Assembly (NCBI RefSeq): GCF_963457605.1
Contig: NZ_OY735139.1
Coordinates: forward strand, 1,629,501-1,693,500
DNA length: 64,000 nucleotides
Direction of reading: 5' to 3'
Source: an uncultured Gellertiella sp.
GTDB taxonomy: Bacteria > Pseudomonadota > Alphaproteobacteria > Rhizobiales > Rhizobiaceae
A program made the position numbers and the translations under genes. This document shows, piece after piece, positions 51,257 through 59,855 of the stretch (the first letter of the stretch is position 1; the number at the start of each line of letters is the position of its first letter). The notes under the pieces are model-generated. The model was not told the DNA's origin. It searched no databases and saw only the letters and a program-made list of their open reading frames with translations.

Positions 51257-54200
51257 ATGGCCGTTCTGCTTCTCACTGCCGCAGCCTCCGCGCTGACGGC
51301 GGGCGCATCGGCGTTTGTCCAGATCGCGGCAGCGGCGGCGGCAACCGCTGTCGGCAGCTTCATCGACAATCGGCTGTTCGGCCCGTCGATGGGCAACACG
51401 ACGCAGGAAGGGCCTCGCCTCGACAGTTTGCAGGTTCAGGCCTCAACCGAGGGCGCGGCGATCCCCGAGATCGCCGGCCGGGTTCGCATTGCCGGCCAGA
51501 TCATCTGGGCGACCAAGTTCAAGGAAGTGGCGACCACAACCACACAACGCTCAGGCGGTGGCAAGGGTGGCGGCGGTGGCGGCGGATCGGTCACGTCCAC
51601 CACCTATTCCTATTTCGCGAACTTCGCGGTCGGGCTCTGTGAAGGGCCGATCGACCGGATCGGGCGCATCTGGGCCGACGGCAAGCCGCTCTCGCTCGCT
51701 GGCATTACCATGCGGGTTTATCGCGGCACCACGAGCCAGTCGCCCGATCCGCTGATCGAGGGCGTCGAAGGATCGGGCAATGCGCCTGCCTATCGCGGCA
51801 CCGCCTATGTCGTCTTCGACAATCTCGCGCTCGAAAAATTCGGGAACCGCCTGCCGCAGCTGACCTTCGAGGTGTTCCGGCGCGTCTCCTCCACATCCGG
51901 CGACAGCCTTGAGACCATCGCGCGCGCCGTGACCATGATCCCGGGCGCGGGCGAGCGCGCCTATGACACCAAGGTCCAGAAGCGCGATCTCGGCGGCGGC
52001 TCGACCACGCCCGAGAACGACAGCGCGGGGCGCTCGACCTCGGACTGGTCGGTCGCGCTTGATGATCTGAAAGCCTCGCTGCCCAACGTCGATACAGTGT
52101 TTCTGGTGGTCGGTTGGTTTGGGGACGATCTGCGCTGCGGCTCGTGCACGATCCGCCCGAAGGTCGAAGTCGCCAACAAGGTGACGACGCCCGACGCCTG
52201 GATGGTTCACGGCCTTGCCCGTTCCGGCGCGCTTATCATGTCGCTCAATGCCGGAAAGCCCGCCTATGGCGGCACGCCCTCAGACGATACCGTTGTTCGC
52301 GCGGTTCGCGACCTAAAGGCCCGCAGCTATGCCGTGGTCTTCTATCCGTTCGTGTTCATGGACGTGCCCTCAGGCAACGCGCTGCCGAACCCCTATGGCG
52401 GCACCGGCCAACCCGTCTATCCCTGGCGCGGGCGGATCACCTGCCATCCCGCCGCTGGCCAATCCGGCACGGTGGACAAGACGGCGACGGCGGGAACCCA
52501 GGTTGCGGCCTTCTTCGGCGCCTGCCTCACCTCCCATGTTACCGTGTCGGTCAACGCCAGCACTGATGCTGTGACGACCAGCTATTCCGGTCCGGCCGAA
52601 TGGGGCCTGCGCCGGTTTATCCTTCACTATGCCAGGCTCTGCTCGGCGGTGAACGCGATCGATGCCGGGACCATCGACGCCTTCCTGATCGGATCGGAGT
52701 TCCGGGCGCTCTGTTCGGTGCGCGACACCGCCACCAACTTCCCAGCAGTGGCGCGGCTGAAGACCCTCGCCGCCGATGTGAAAAGCATTCTCGGCGGCGG
52801 CGTGAAGGTGAGCTATGCCGCCGACTGGTCGGACTACAACGGCTATCGGCCCGCCGACGGTTCGAACGATGTCTTCTTCCATCTCGATCCGCTCTGGGCC
52901 GACAGCAATATCGATTTCGTCGGCATCGACTGGTATGCGCCGCTCGCCGATTGGCGCGACGGCACCGGTCATCTTGACCGGATAGCAGGCGCGCCCTCGA
53001 TCTATGATCGCGCCTATCTCCAAGCGAACATCGAAGGCGGCGAGTTCTTTAGCTGGTTCTATGCCAGCGATACCGCGCGCAACAACCAGACCCGCACCAC
53101 CATCACCGACGGCGCCTATGGCAAGCCTTTTGTGTTTCGCTCAAAGGATCTGCGGAACTGGTGGCTGAACCGGCACTACGACCGCCCGGGTGGCGTCGAA
53201 AGCGGATCGCCGACGGCATGGCTCGCGCAGATGAAGCCGATCTGGTTCTGCGAACTCGGCGTGCCCTCGGCCGACAAGGGCGCGAACCAGCCCAACGTCT
53301 TCTATGATCCGAAATCGTCCGAGAGCTTCCTGCCGTATTTCTCGAAGGGCACGCGCGACGATCTGATCCAACGCCGCGCGCTTGAAGCGGTCTTGAGCTA
53401 TTGGGCGCCTTCAGGCGCCAATAACCCGGCTTCTGGCGTCTATAGCGGCCGGATGATCGAGGCCTTCGGCATCTGGACATGGGACGCGCGTCCCTATCCC
53501 GCCTGGCCGGGCCGCGCCGATCTCTGGTCGGACGGTGATCTCTATCCGCTCGGCCATTGGCTGAACGGCAAGGTCGGCCTCGCCGATCTTGCGGCGCTCG
53601 TGGCCGAACGCTGCCGGCGCGTCGGCTTTACCGCTTACGATGTGTCGGCCTTGGTCGGCGTCGTCACCGGATATCTGCGCGACCGGCCGATGAGCCCGCG
53701 CGCCGAGATCGAGGCACTGGCTTCCGCCTATTCCTTCGATGCTGTCGAAACAGACGGGGTGATCCGTTTCGTGCCGCGCGGGCGACCGTCGGTTGCGACG
53801 CTGACCTTGCCGGAACTCGCCGTGCCCGATCAGGGCGAAGAAATCACGCTGACGCGCGGCCAGGAAACCGAACTGCCGAACGAGGTGGCGGTCGGCTTCA
53901 CCGATGCGGTGGACGAATACAAATCCGGCGCGGTCTCGGCGACGCGCCTTGCTGGCTATTCAGAGCGCAAGAGCGATCTGCGGCTCGCACTGGTGATGGA
54001 TCAGGTTCAGGCGCAATCGATCGCCGATCGCGCGCTGGTGGAAGCATGGGTTGCCCGCGAAACCGCGCAACTGGCGCTGCCGCCGTCTCGCATCGCGCTC
54101 GATCCAGGCGACGTGATCGATCTCGTCATCAACGGCAGGGCACGGTCGTTCCGGCTGACGCGCGTGCTCGACAAGGGCGCGCGCGTAGCCGAAGCGGTGC

Positions 54201-55207
54201 GAGCCGAAGCGGCGATCTATGCGCCGCCGCTGAACGGCATCGCGCCGCCGACTCTGATACCGCCGCCGATCTATGGCGCAGCGGTCTTGCGGCTGATGGA
54301 CCTGCCGCTGCTGCGCGACACCGACGACGGCTTCTCGCCCTATGCCGCGGCATCGGCGTCGCCCTGGGGCGGCGTCGTGGTGATGGACAGCGCCACCGGG
54401 TCCGACTTTGCGCTCGACACGACGCTAGCCGTTCGGGCCACCGTTGGCGAAACCATCCAGCCACTTCCGGCCGGGCCGACGGAGTATTGGGACGAAGGCT
54501 CCGTCCTCGAGGTGAAGCTCTATGCCGGGGAACTGGCGAGCGCCACGCCCGACACGATCCTGAGCGGCGGCACGAACAGCCTCGCCCTCGGCACGCCCGA
54601 CGGCGATTGGGAGATCGTCCAGTTCGCCGATGCGGTCCTGACCGGATCGCAGACCTATCGGCTCACGAAGCTGCTGCGCGGACGCCTCGGCACCGAGCAC
54701 GCCATCCGCGCGCCGTTGGCTCTTGGCGCGCCCGTGGTTCTGTTGAACGAGGCCGTGGCGAAGATCGACGGCAAGCCCGCTGAACGCCTCGCCGCTCGCT
54801 TCTATCGGTGGGGGCCGCAGGCGCTCGGATTCGCCGATCCCGCCTGGCAGCAGACCACCTTCGCCGCGAAAGCCGTCGGCCGCATGCCGTGGTCTCCGGT
54901 CCAGATCGCGGGCGCGCGCAATGGCGGCGGCGATCTCACCATCACTTGGGTTCGGCGCACCCGCTTCGGCGGTGTCTGGGCCGATGGCGTCGATGTTCCG
55001 CTCAACGAGGAAAGCGAGCGCTACGAGGTCGATGTGATGAACGGCGCGAACGTCGTCCGCACTTTTCCCGCGACCACGCCGACCGCCAACTATTCCGCCG
55101 CCCAGCAAGTGGCGGATTTCGGATCGGCGCAAAGCGCGATCTCGATCCGCATCTACCAGCTTTCCGCCTCCGTCGGGCGCGGTTGGCCGGGCGCCGCCAT
55201 CATCTGA
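51257..55207 (+). CDS. Baseplate megatron-type tail protein with glycoside-hydrolase TIM-barrel domain (GTA gp15-like)
   Basis: A 1316-residue protein and the largest in the window. An N-terminal hydrophobic/alanine-rich stretch and Gly/Ser linker (residues 1-115) precede an N-terminal tail domain, then a TIM-barrel region (roughly residues 420-800, with VSYAADWSDYNGYRP, FHLDPLWADSNIDFVGIDWY and IWFCELGVPSADKGANQPN) and a C-terminal tail-tip domain (ITLTRGQETELPNEVAVGF). It resembles gp15 of the gene transfer agent, which forms the baseplate and host contact. It is uninterrupted, so the module was recently intact. Confidence 0.9.
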   Translation: MAVLLLTAAASALTAGASAFVQIAAAAAATAVGSFIDNRLFGPSMGNTTQEGPRLDSLQVQASTEGAAIPEIAGRVRIAGQIIWATKFKEVATTTTQRSGGGKGGGGGGGSVTSTTYSYFANFAVGLCEGPIDRIGRIWADGKPLSLAGITMRVYRGTTSQSPDPLIEGVEGSGNAPAYRGTAYVVFDNLALEKFGNRLPQLTFEVFRRVSSTSGDSLETIARAVTMIPGAGERAYDTKVQKRDLGGGSTTPENDSAGRSTSDWSVALDDLKASLPNVDTVFLVVGWFGDDLRCGSCTIRPKVEVANKVTTPDAWMVHGLARSGALIMSLNAGKPAYGGTPSDDTVVRAVRDLKARSYAVVFYPFVFMDVPSGNALPNPYGGTGQPVYPWRGRITCHPAAGQSGTVDKTATAGTQVAAFFGACLTSHVTVSVNASTDAVTTSYSGPAEWGLRRFILHYARLCSAVNAIDAGTIDAFLIGSEFRALCSVRDTATNFPAVARLKTLAADVKSILGGGVKVSYAADWSDYNGYRPADGSNDVFFHLDPLWADSNIDFVGIDWYAPLADWRDGTGHLDRIAGAPSIYDRAYLQANIEGGEFFSWFYASDTARNNQTRTTITDGAYGKPFVFRSKDLRNWWLNRHYDRPGGVESGSPTAWLAQMKPIWFCELGVPSADKGANQPNVFYDPKSSESFLPYFSKGTRDDLIQRRALEAVLSYWAPSGANNPASGVYSGRMIEAFGIWTWDARPYPAWPGRADLWSDGDLYPLGHWLNGKVGLADLAALVAERCRRVGFTAYDVSALVGVVTGYLRDRPMSPRAEIEALASAYSFDAVETDGVIRFVPRGRPSVATLTLPELAVPDQGEEITLTRGQETELPNEVAVGFTDAVDEYKSGAVSATRLAGYSERKSDLRLALVMDQVQAQSIADRALVEAWVARETAQLALPPSRIALDPGDVIDLVINGRARSFRLTRVLDKGARVAEAVRAEAAIYAPPLNGIAPPTLIPPPIYGAAVLRLMDLPLLRDTDDGFSPYAAASASPWGGVVVMDSATGSDFALDTTLAVRATVGETIQPLPAGPTEYWDEGSVLEVKLYAGELASATPDTILSGGTNSLALGTPDGDWEIVQFADAVLTGSQTYRLTKLLRGRLGTEHAIRAPLALGAPVVLLNEAVAKIDGKPAERLAARFYRWGPQALGFADPAWQQTTFAAKAVGRMPWSPVQIAGARNGGGDLTITWVRRTRFGGVWADGVDVPLNEESERYEVDVMNGANVVRTFPATTPTANYSAAQQVADFGSAQSAISIRIYQLSASVGRGWPGAAII

Positions 55208-55219
55208 AGGATAGTCAAA

Positions 55220-55918
55220 ATGCCGACGCCGAATCTCGGCCTGCCCACGCTCGCGCAAGGGCAGGCGCAGAAGGAGATTGCCCATAACGACGCGCTGCTC
55301 CGCCTCGACGCGCTTGTGCAAACCAGCGTCAAGAGCCGGGCGCTGGCAACGCCGCCGGGAAGCCCGGCCAATGGTGATCGCTGGATCGTGCCATCCGGCG
55401 CAACCGGCGTCTGGGCGGGCCAGACCGACAAGATCGCCTTCTGGCGCGAGGGCGCATGGGCCTTCTTTGTGCCCGTCGTCGGCTGGCGCGCCCATGTCGA
55501 GGACGAGCGCCTTACCGTCGTCTGGACCGATGGCGCATGGCGCGACCGGATCGTGGGCACAGCCAATGGCGGTGCGATCCGGCTTGTGGCGCTTGAGCAG
55601 GAACTGACGCTCACCGGCGCCTTCGTCGATGCCACGACCGCCGTGATTGCCGACCGCATGATCGTGCTCGCGGTCGCCTCGCGCACCACGCAGGCGATCA
55701 CAGGCGCGACCTCCTACGGCGTCGGTATAGCCGGCAACACCAGCCAATTCGGTGGTTCGCTCGGTATCGCGCTCGGCTCGAACAACATCGGCGTGATTGG
55801 GCCGTCCGCCTTCTACGCCAACACGCCGATCCGCGTCACCGCGGCCGGCGGCAACTTCACCGGCGGCAAGGTGCGCGTCGTGCTCTACGCGCTCGCCTTC
55901 ACCGCGCCGACCTCGTGA
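55220..55918 (+). CDS. DUF2793 phage tail-associated protein
   Basis: A 232-residue protein starting MPTPNLGLPTLAQGQAQKEI with HNDALLRLDALVQ, the DUF2793 signature, then PPGSPANGDRWIVPSGATGV and GQTDKIAFWREGAWAF. These proteins follow the large tail protein in many alphaproteobacterial prophages and probably decorate the tail tip or fibre. GAAGGATAG precedes ATG 55220. Confidence 0.88.
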   Translation: MPTPNLGLPTLAQGQAQKEIAHNDALLRLDALVQTSVKSRALATPPGSPANGDRWIVPSGATGVWAGQTDKIAFWREGAWAFFVPVVGWRAHVEDERLTVVWTDGAWRDRIVGTANGGAIRLVALEQELTLTGAFVDATTAVIADRMIVLAVASRTTQAITGATSYGVGIAGNTSQFGGSLGIALGSNNIGVIGPSAFYANTPIRVTAAGGNFTGGKVRVVLYALAFTAPTS

Positions 55919-55920
55919 GA

Positions 55921-55977
55921 ACCAAAGCGTTTTCCGGCGAAGTGGATGCCGGTTCGCCGCAGAAAACGCGTCAAAAG
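55921..55977. repeat. Rhizobial-type palindromic repeat
   Basis: AAGCGTTTTCCGGCGAAGTG on the left faces GCCGCAGAAAACGCGTC on the right around a GGTTCGCC centre. This is the well-known Rhizobiales short intergenic palindrome (GCGTTTTC...GAAAACGC). It sits between phage genes, so it either entered with the prophage or inserted later. Confidence 0.6.
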
Positions 55978-55989
55978 GAGCCCGCGCCC

Positions 55990-56328
55990 ATGAATCCCTC
56001 ACTACCTTCCATCGCCGTTGCACCCGAAGCGCTCACCCTCACTTGGGTGGTCGTCGGCAGCATTGTCCTCGAACTGCTTGTGCTGATCGTCTTCCTCGTT
56101 CGCGTGTCGTGGTGGCTGTCCCACCGCTTCACGATGATCGACGCCAGCTTCATGACCGTCGGCAAGGACGTGGCCCAGTTGAAAGCCGATATCGGCAACG
56201 ACATTGCAGGGCGTCGCGCCGTCGCCGATGCGCGCGGTGACATCGCCCAGATCAAGGCGACCTTGGTCGAATTCCGCGAACGCATCGACCGGATCGAAGC
56301 CAACGAGGACGGGCGCAAGCACGCCTGA
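55990..56328 (+). CDS. Small phage membrane protein with coiled coil, 112 aa
   Basis: The protein has one membrane helix (about residues 17-39, TWVVVGSIVLELLVLIVFLVR) followed by a helical, charged coiled-coil tail (KDVAQLKADIGNDIAGRRAV, ending EFRERIDRIEANEDGRK). The topology is like holin-associated or tail-anchoring phage proteins that often lie just before the endolysin gene. AAAGGAG precedes ATG 55990. No exact family recognised. Confidence 0.75.
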   Translation: MNPSLPSIAVAPEALTLTWVVVGSIVLELLVLIVFLVRVSWWLSHRFTMIDASFMTVGKDVAQLKADIGNDIAGRRAVADARGDIAQIKATLVEFRERIDRIEANEDGRKHA

Positions 56329-56365
56329 TCCGCCGCCCTCAACCCCAACCGCAACCCGACCGAAA

Positions 56366-56384
56366 GCCCGCCCCTCCGGCGGGC
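56366..56384 (+). terminator. Weak hairpin before the endolysin gene
   Basis: GCCCGCC-CCTCC-GGCGGGC, a 7-base stem followed by TTCGTCCTTT, lies between the membrane protein and the peptidase gene. It may partly terminate tail-gene transcription. Confidence 0.4.
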
Positions 56385-56406
56385 TTCGTCCTTTCAGGAG
56401 GTCGCA

Positions 56407-57006
56407 ATGCTGCCTGCCCAATACCGATGGCTCGAAGCCGAGCCCGGCCCGCGCATGATCATCGAAGCGCTGAAGCAATACGGCACGCTCGAAGCGCCAG
56501 GCGCTACCGACAATCCGAAGATCATCGGCTGGCAAGACGAACTCGAAGCCGCCGGTCTCGGGCGCGTCTATGCCGGCGTCTATCGGCACGACGCGATCCC
56601 GTGGTGCGGCCTGTTCATGGCGATTGTCGCCCTCCGCGCGAACATCGAACGCCGCCCGGAACGCAATCCACCGCGCCTCTATCTGGCAGCGCTCGAATGG
56701 GCGGCGTTCGGCACGTCGGTTCCGAAGGGCGCTGCGGCGCTTGGCGACTTGCTCGTCTTCAAGCGCAAAGGCGGTGGGCATGTCGGCCTCTATGTCGGCC
56801 ACGACGCTTCGGCCTTCCATGTTCTCGGCGGCAATCAATCCGATCGCGTCTCGATCACGCGGCTGTCGCGCAACCGGATCGTGGCGGTGCGCCGCCCGGT
56901 CTATCGCGCGCAGCCCGTGAACGTCCGCCCGATCCCTCTCGGCTCACGAGCGGAAGCCTCTCCGTCAACGAGGCCTGATCCAACCCAACCAAGGAGTTAC
57001 CCATGA
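56407..57006 (+). CDS. Phage endolysin-like CHAP/NlpC peptidase (TIGR02594 type)
   Basis: A 199-residue peptidoglycan peptidase of the group with the TIGR02594 layout. The catalytic Cys is in DAIPWCGLFMAIVAL and the His in KGGGHVGLYVGHD, with the late FHVLGGNQSDRV. It has no signal peptide, so release to the wall should depend on a holin or spanin complex. Pro/Ser-rich C-terminal tail. AGGAGG precedes ATG 56407; it overlaps the small holin-like gene by 4 bases. Confidence 0.87.
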   Translation: MLPAQYRWLEAEPGPRMIIEALKQYGTLEAPGATDNPKIIGWQDELEAAGLGRVYAGVYRHDAIPWCGLFMAIVALRANIERRPERNPPRLYLAALEWAAFGTSVPKGAAALGDLLVFKRKGGGHVGLYVGHDASAFHVLGGNQSDRVSITRLSRNRIVAVRRPVYRAQPVNVRPIPLGSRAEASPSTRPDPTQPRSYP

Positions 57007-57200
57007 ACGCCGTTCTTCAGTTCGGTGCGGGCTACCGCACCTACATCATCGCCGCCGTCCTCGTGCTGGTCGTCGTCGTCGAGAAGGGCCTCGGCATTGA
57101 TGTGCCGGGCGTCGATGTCGGTTCCGACTGGCTCACCCAGATCCTCGCCGCGCTCGGCTTGGGCACCCTGCGGGCCGGGATCACCGGGGCGAGCAAGTGA
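57003..57200 (+). CDS. Holin-like small membrane protein, 65 aa
   Basis: A short protein with one clear membrane helix (residues 11-28, RTYIIAAVLVLVVVVEKGLG) and a second amphipathic/hydrophobic helix near WLTQILAALGLGTL. The position between the endolysin and the Rz/Rz1 pair, with 4-base overlaps on both sides, strongly suggests a holin, though no holin family was recognised. Confidence 0.75.
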   Translation: MNAVLQFGAGYRTYIIAAVLVLVVVVEKGLGIDVPGVDVGSDWLTQILAALGLGTLRAGITGASK

Positions 57201-57430
57201 CCGGCTGGTTCGCCCTGGCCCTTATCGTCGCGGTGGTCGTCGCCACCGCGGCGATCTTCGCCGCTGGCCGCAAAACAGGCGCTGCCGCCGAGGCGGCGAA
57301 AGCCCGCGAGGCCGAACTCAAATCCCAGAAGGAGGCCTCAGATGCAAAGGACCGCATGCTCGAAGCGGGCACTGCCGCTCTTCGTGATCGCGACGCTCTC
57401 GCTGACCGCCTGCGCGACGGCACCTTCTAG
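57197..57430 (+). CDS. Rz-like inner-membrane spanin, 77 aa
   Basis: Translation from GTG 57197 (overlapping the previous stop) gives an N-terminal membrane helix (WFALALIVAVVVATAAIFAA) and a helical, Lys/Glu/Ala-rich periplasmic domain, the topology of Rz spanins. It spans the periplasm with the Rz1-like lipoprotein whose gene starts inside it in another frame. Confidence 0.75.
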   Translation: MTGWFALALIVAVVVATAAIFAAGRKTGAAAEAAKAREAELKSQKEASDAKDRMLEAGTAALRDRDALADRLRDGTF

Positions 57431-57602
57431 GCCGTCCGTCGTCTGCCCACCGGTGGCGGCTTACGACCGCGCGTTCCAGGCACGGCTTGCCGAGGAAATC
57501 CAGCGCCTGCCGCCCGGCGCGGCGCTGGAACGGGCGATGCTAGACTACGCCCGGCTGCGCGATCAGGCGCGGGCCTGTGGGAACCGTCCGAAGGCACCTT
57601 GA
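57342..57602 (+). CDS. Rz1-like spanin lipoprotein, 86 aa, nested in the Rz gene
   Basis: The product has a lipoprotein signal (LPLFVIATLSLTAC with the lipobox LTAC, acylated Cys near residue 24) and a proline-containing mature part. The gene begins 145 bases inside the Rz-like gene in a different frame and continues past it, the classic overlapping Rz/Rz1 arrangement. It forms the outer-membrane half of the spanin that fuses envelope membranes at lysis. Confidence 0.8.
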   Translation: MQRTACSKRALPLFVIATLSLTACATAPSRPSVVCPPVAAYDRAFQARLAEEIQRLPPGAALERAMLDYARLRDQARACGNRPKAP

Positions 57603-57610
57603 TAAAAGGG

Positions 57611-57649
57611 CCAAAATAGCCAAAATGGGCCTTGATTCGATCAAAGGCC
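57611..57649. promoter_or_regulatory. Operator candidate upstream of the Phd-like gene and hsdMSR
   Basis: Two direct CCAAAAT copies (57611 and 57620) are followed by a near-palindrome GGCCTTGAT-TCG-ATCAAAGGCC (57628-57649, one-base asymmetry) just before ATG 57655. Position and symmetry fit autoregulatory binding by the Phd/YefM-like protein it precedes. Confidence 0.5.
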
Positions 57650-57654
57650 ACGCC

Positions 57655-57876
57655 ATGCAAACAATGTCGGCGAAGGACGCGAAGGATGGCTTCGGCCGTC
57701 TTATCGATCTTGCGCGAATGGAGCCGGTCACCGTTGAAAAGCACGGTCGTCCGGTCGTCGTGGTCATGGCCGTTGAGGAGTATGAGCGATTGCGCGAGAG
57801 CGCTGGTGGTCCGGCACCCTCGGTCAAACCGAGCGCGGAAACGGCCAAAAGGCGCAAGGGATTGAAGCAGGCATGA
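57655..57876 (+). CDS. Phd/YefM-family antitoxin-like protein without a toxin gene
   Basis: A 73-residue protein with the Phd/YefM DNA-binding domain: TMSAKDAKDGFGRLIDLARM, then EPVTVEKHGRPVVVVMAVEEYERL. The C-terminal toxin-neutralising part is short and basic (KRRKGLKQA). Normally a toxin gene follows; here the stop overlaps the hsdM start by 4 bases (ATGA), so the protein is translationally coupled to the restriction-modification operon. It is probably its transcriptional regulator. ATG 57655 suits the family start; an upstream ATG at 57625 would lie within the operator-like repeats. Confidence 0.8.
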   Translation: MQTMSAKDAKDGFGRLIDLARMEPVTVEKHGRPVVVVMAVEEYERLRESAGGPAPSVKPSAETAKRRKGLKQA

Positions 57877-59855
57877 GTAACGGCGACCTCAACTGGATCA
57901 CAAACTTCATATGGGGCATCGCCGATGATGCCCTGCGCGATCTCTATGTGCGCGGCAAATATCGTGATGTTATCCTGCCGATGATGGTATTGCGCCGTCT
58001 CGATGCGGTGCTGGAGCCAACAAAAGCTGCCGTCCTTTCGATGAAGGACAACCTCGACAAGGCGGGTATCACCAATCAGGACGCGGCGCTTCGCCAAGCG
58101 GCGGGACAGGCCTTCTACAACACGTCGCGGTTTAATTTGCGCGATCTTCGCAATCGCGCGTCGCAATCCCAGCTGAAGGCTGATTTCGAGGCCTTCCTCG
58201 ATGGCTTCTCGCCGAACGTTCAAGAGATCCTCGACAACTTCGAGTTCCGCAATCAGCTTCCGAAGCTGTCCAAGGCCGACGTGCTTGGAACTCTGATCGA
58301 GAAGTTCCTCGATAGCTCGATCAATCTCGGCCCGAAGCCGGTGCTGAACGGCGACGGCTCGGTAAAGCATCCAGGTCTCGACAACCATGCGATGGGGACG
58401 ATCTTCGAGGAGCTGGTTCGCCGGTTCAACGAAGCAAACAACGAGGAAGCGGGCGAACACTGGACGCCGCGCGACGCCGTGAAGCTCATGGCGAAGCTGA
58501 TCTTCGTGCCGATCGCCGATCAGATTCAATCCGGCACTTACCTGCTATATGACGGCGCCTGCGGCACCGGCGGCATGTTGACGGTCGCCGAAGAAACGCT
58601 GAACGAACTCGCCGAACAGCACGGCAAGCAAGTCTCCACTCACCTCTTCGGACAGGAGATCAACGGCGAGACCTACGCCATCGCCAAGGCCGATCTGCTA
58701 CTGAAGGGCGAAGGCGAAGAGGCCGACAACATCGTCGGCGGACCGGAATGGTCGACGCTGGCGAACGACGCCTTTCCGTCGAAGGAATTCGACTTCATGC
58801 TGTCGAATCCGCCCTATGGGAAGAGCTGGAAATCCGATCAGGAGCGCATGGGCGGCAAGGCCGGCATGCGCGATCCGCGCTTCGTGATCGAGCACGCGGG
58901 CGATGCCGAATATAGCCTCGTCACGCGATCCAGCGACGGGCAGATGCTGTTCCTGGCGAACATGCTGTCGAAGATGAAGCACAACACGCCGCTCGGTTCG
59001 CGCATTGCCGAGGTTCACAACGGCTCGTCGCTGTTCACCGGCGATGCGGGCTCCGGCGAAAGCAATGTGCGGCGCTGGATCATCGACAACGACTGGTTGG
59101 AAGCCATCGTCGCCCTGCCGCTCAACATGTTCTACAACACCGGCATCGCCACATACGTCTGGGTTCTGTCGAACCGCAAGCCGGGCCACCGGCGCGGCAA
59201 GGTGCAATTGATTGACGCGACCGCGTGGTTCCGGCCGCTGCGCAAGAACTTGGGCAAAAAGAATTGCGAACTCGCCGACGCCGATATCGAGCGCATTCTG
59301 CAAGACTTCATCGCCTTCGAAGATACCGAGCAATCTCGCATCTTCGACAATGCCGAGTTCGGTTATTCAAAGGTCACCGTCGAACGGCCCTTGCGTGCGC
59401 GCGGAATCGATGCCGCCCGCGCCTATGCGCCCAAGGAAATCAAAGCGCTGAAGGAGGATGGCCGGATCGCCAAGGATGGTGCGCCGGTCATCCGCCGCAT
59501 TCACAAGCCGGGCAAGGTTGAGGCTGATCCATTACGCGGGCTGTTCCCGCTGACGATCGAAGGCAAGCGCTGCGTGGTCGAATACGAGCCCGACAGCGAC
59601 TTGCGCGACACCGAGACAGTGCCGTTGAAGGAACCGGGCGGCATCGAGGCCTTCATCCGCCGCGAGGTGCTGCCGCACGCGCCCGACGCCTGGATCGACG
59701 AAGCCAAGACCACCATCGGGTATGAAGTCAGCTTCACCCGCTATTTCTACAAGCCGCAGCCGCTGCGCCCGCTGGACGCCATCCGCGCCGATATTCTTGC
59801 GCTCGAGCGTGAAACCGACGGTCTGATGGCCGATATCATCGGGGCGGCGCGATGA
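57873..59855 (+). CDS. hsdM: Type I restriction-modification methyltransferase subunit HsdM
   Basis: A 660-residue N6-adenine methyltransferase. The N-terminal HsdM helical domain is followed by the SAM-binding motif I near residue 226 (YDGACGTGGML) and motif IV near residue 312 (NPPYGKSW). Two HsdM plus one HsdS form the modification complex, and HsdR is added for restriction. It overlaps the upstream Phd-like gene and downstream hsdS by 4 bases each. The length is somewhat above the common 500-550 because of a C-terminal extension after about residue 500. Confidence 0.95.
   Translation: MSNGDLNWITNFIWGIADDALRDLYVRGKYRDVILPMMVLRRLDAVLEPTKAAVLSMKDNLDKAGITNQDAALRQAAGQAFYNTSRFNLRDLRNRASQSQLKADFEAFLDGFSPNVQEILDNFEFRNQLPKLSKADVLGTLIEKFLDSSINLGPKPVLNGDGSVKHPGLDNHAMGTIFEELVRRFNEANNEEAGEHWTPRDAVKLMAKLIFVPIADQIQSGTYLLYDGACGTGGMLTVAEETLNELAEQHGKQVSTHLFGQEINGETYAIAKADLLLKGEGEEADNIVGGPEWSTLANDAFPSKEFDFMLSNPPYGKSWKSDQERMGGKAGMRDPRFVIEHAGDAEYSLVTRSSDGQMLFLANMLSKMKHNTPLGSRIAEVHNGSSLFTGDAGSGESNVRRWIIDNDWLEAIVALPLNMFYNTGIATYVWVLSNRKPGHRRGKVQLIDATAWFRPLRKNLGKKNCELADADIERILQDFIAFEDTEQSRIFDNAEFGYSKVTVERPLRARGIDAARAYAPKEIKALKEDGRIAKDGAPVIRRIHKPGKVEADPLRGLFPLTIEGKRCVVEYEPDSDLRDTETVPLKEPGGIEAFIRREVLPHAPDAWIDEAKTTIGYEVSFTRYFYKPQPLRPLDAIRADILALERETDGLMADIIGAAR

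Noticed and set aside
54425-56023. A 532-codon minus-strand frame over the tail genes
   Set aside because: It is the antisense shadow of the large tail protein and DUF2793 genes, which carry the recognised domains.
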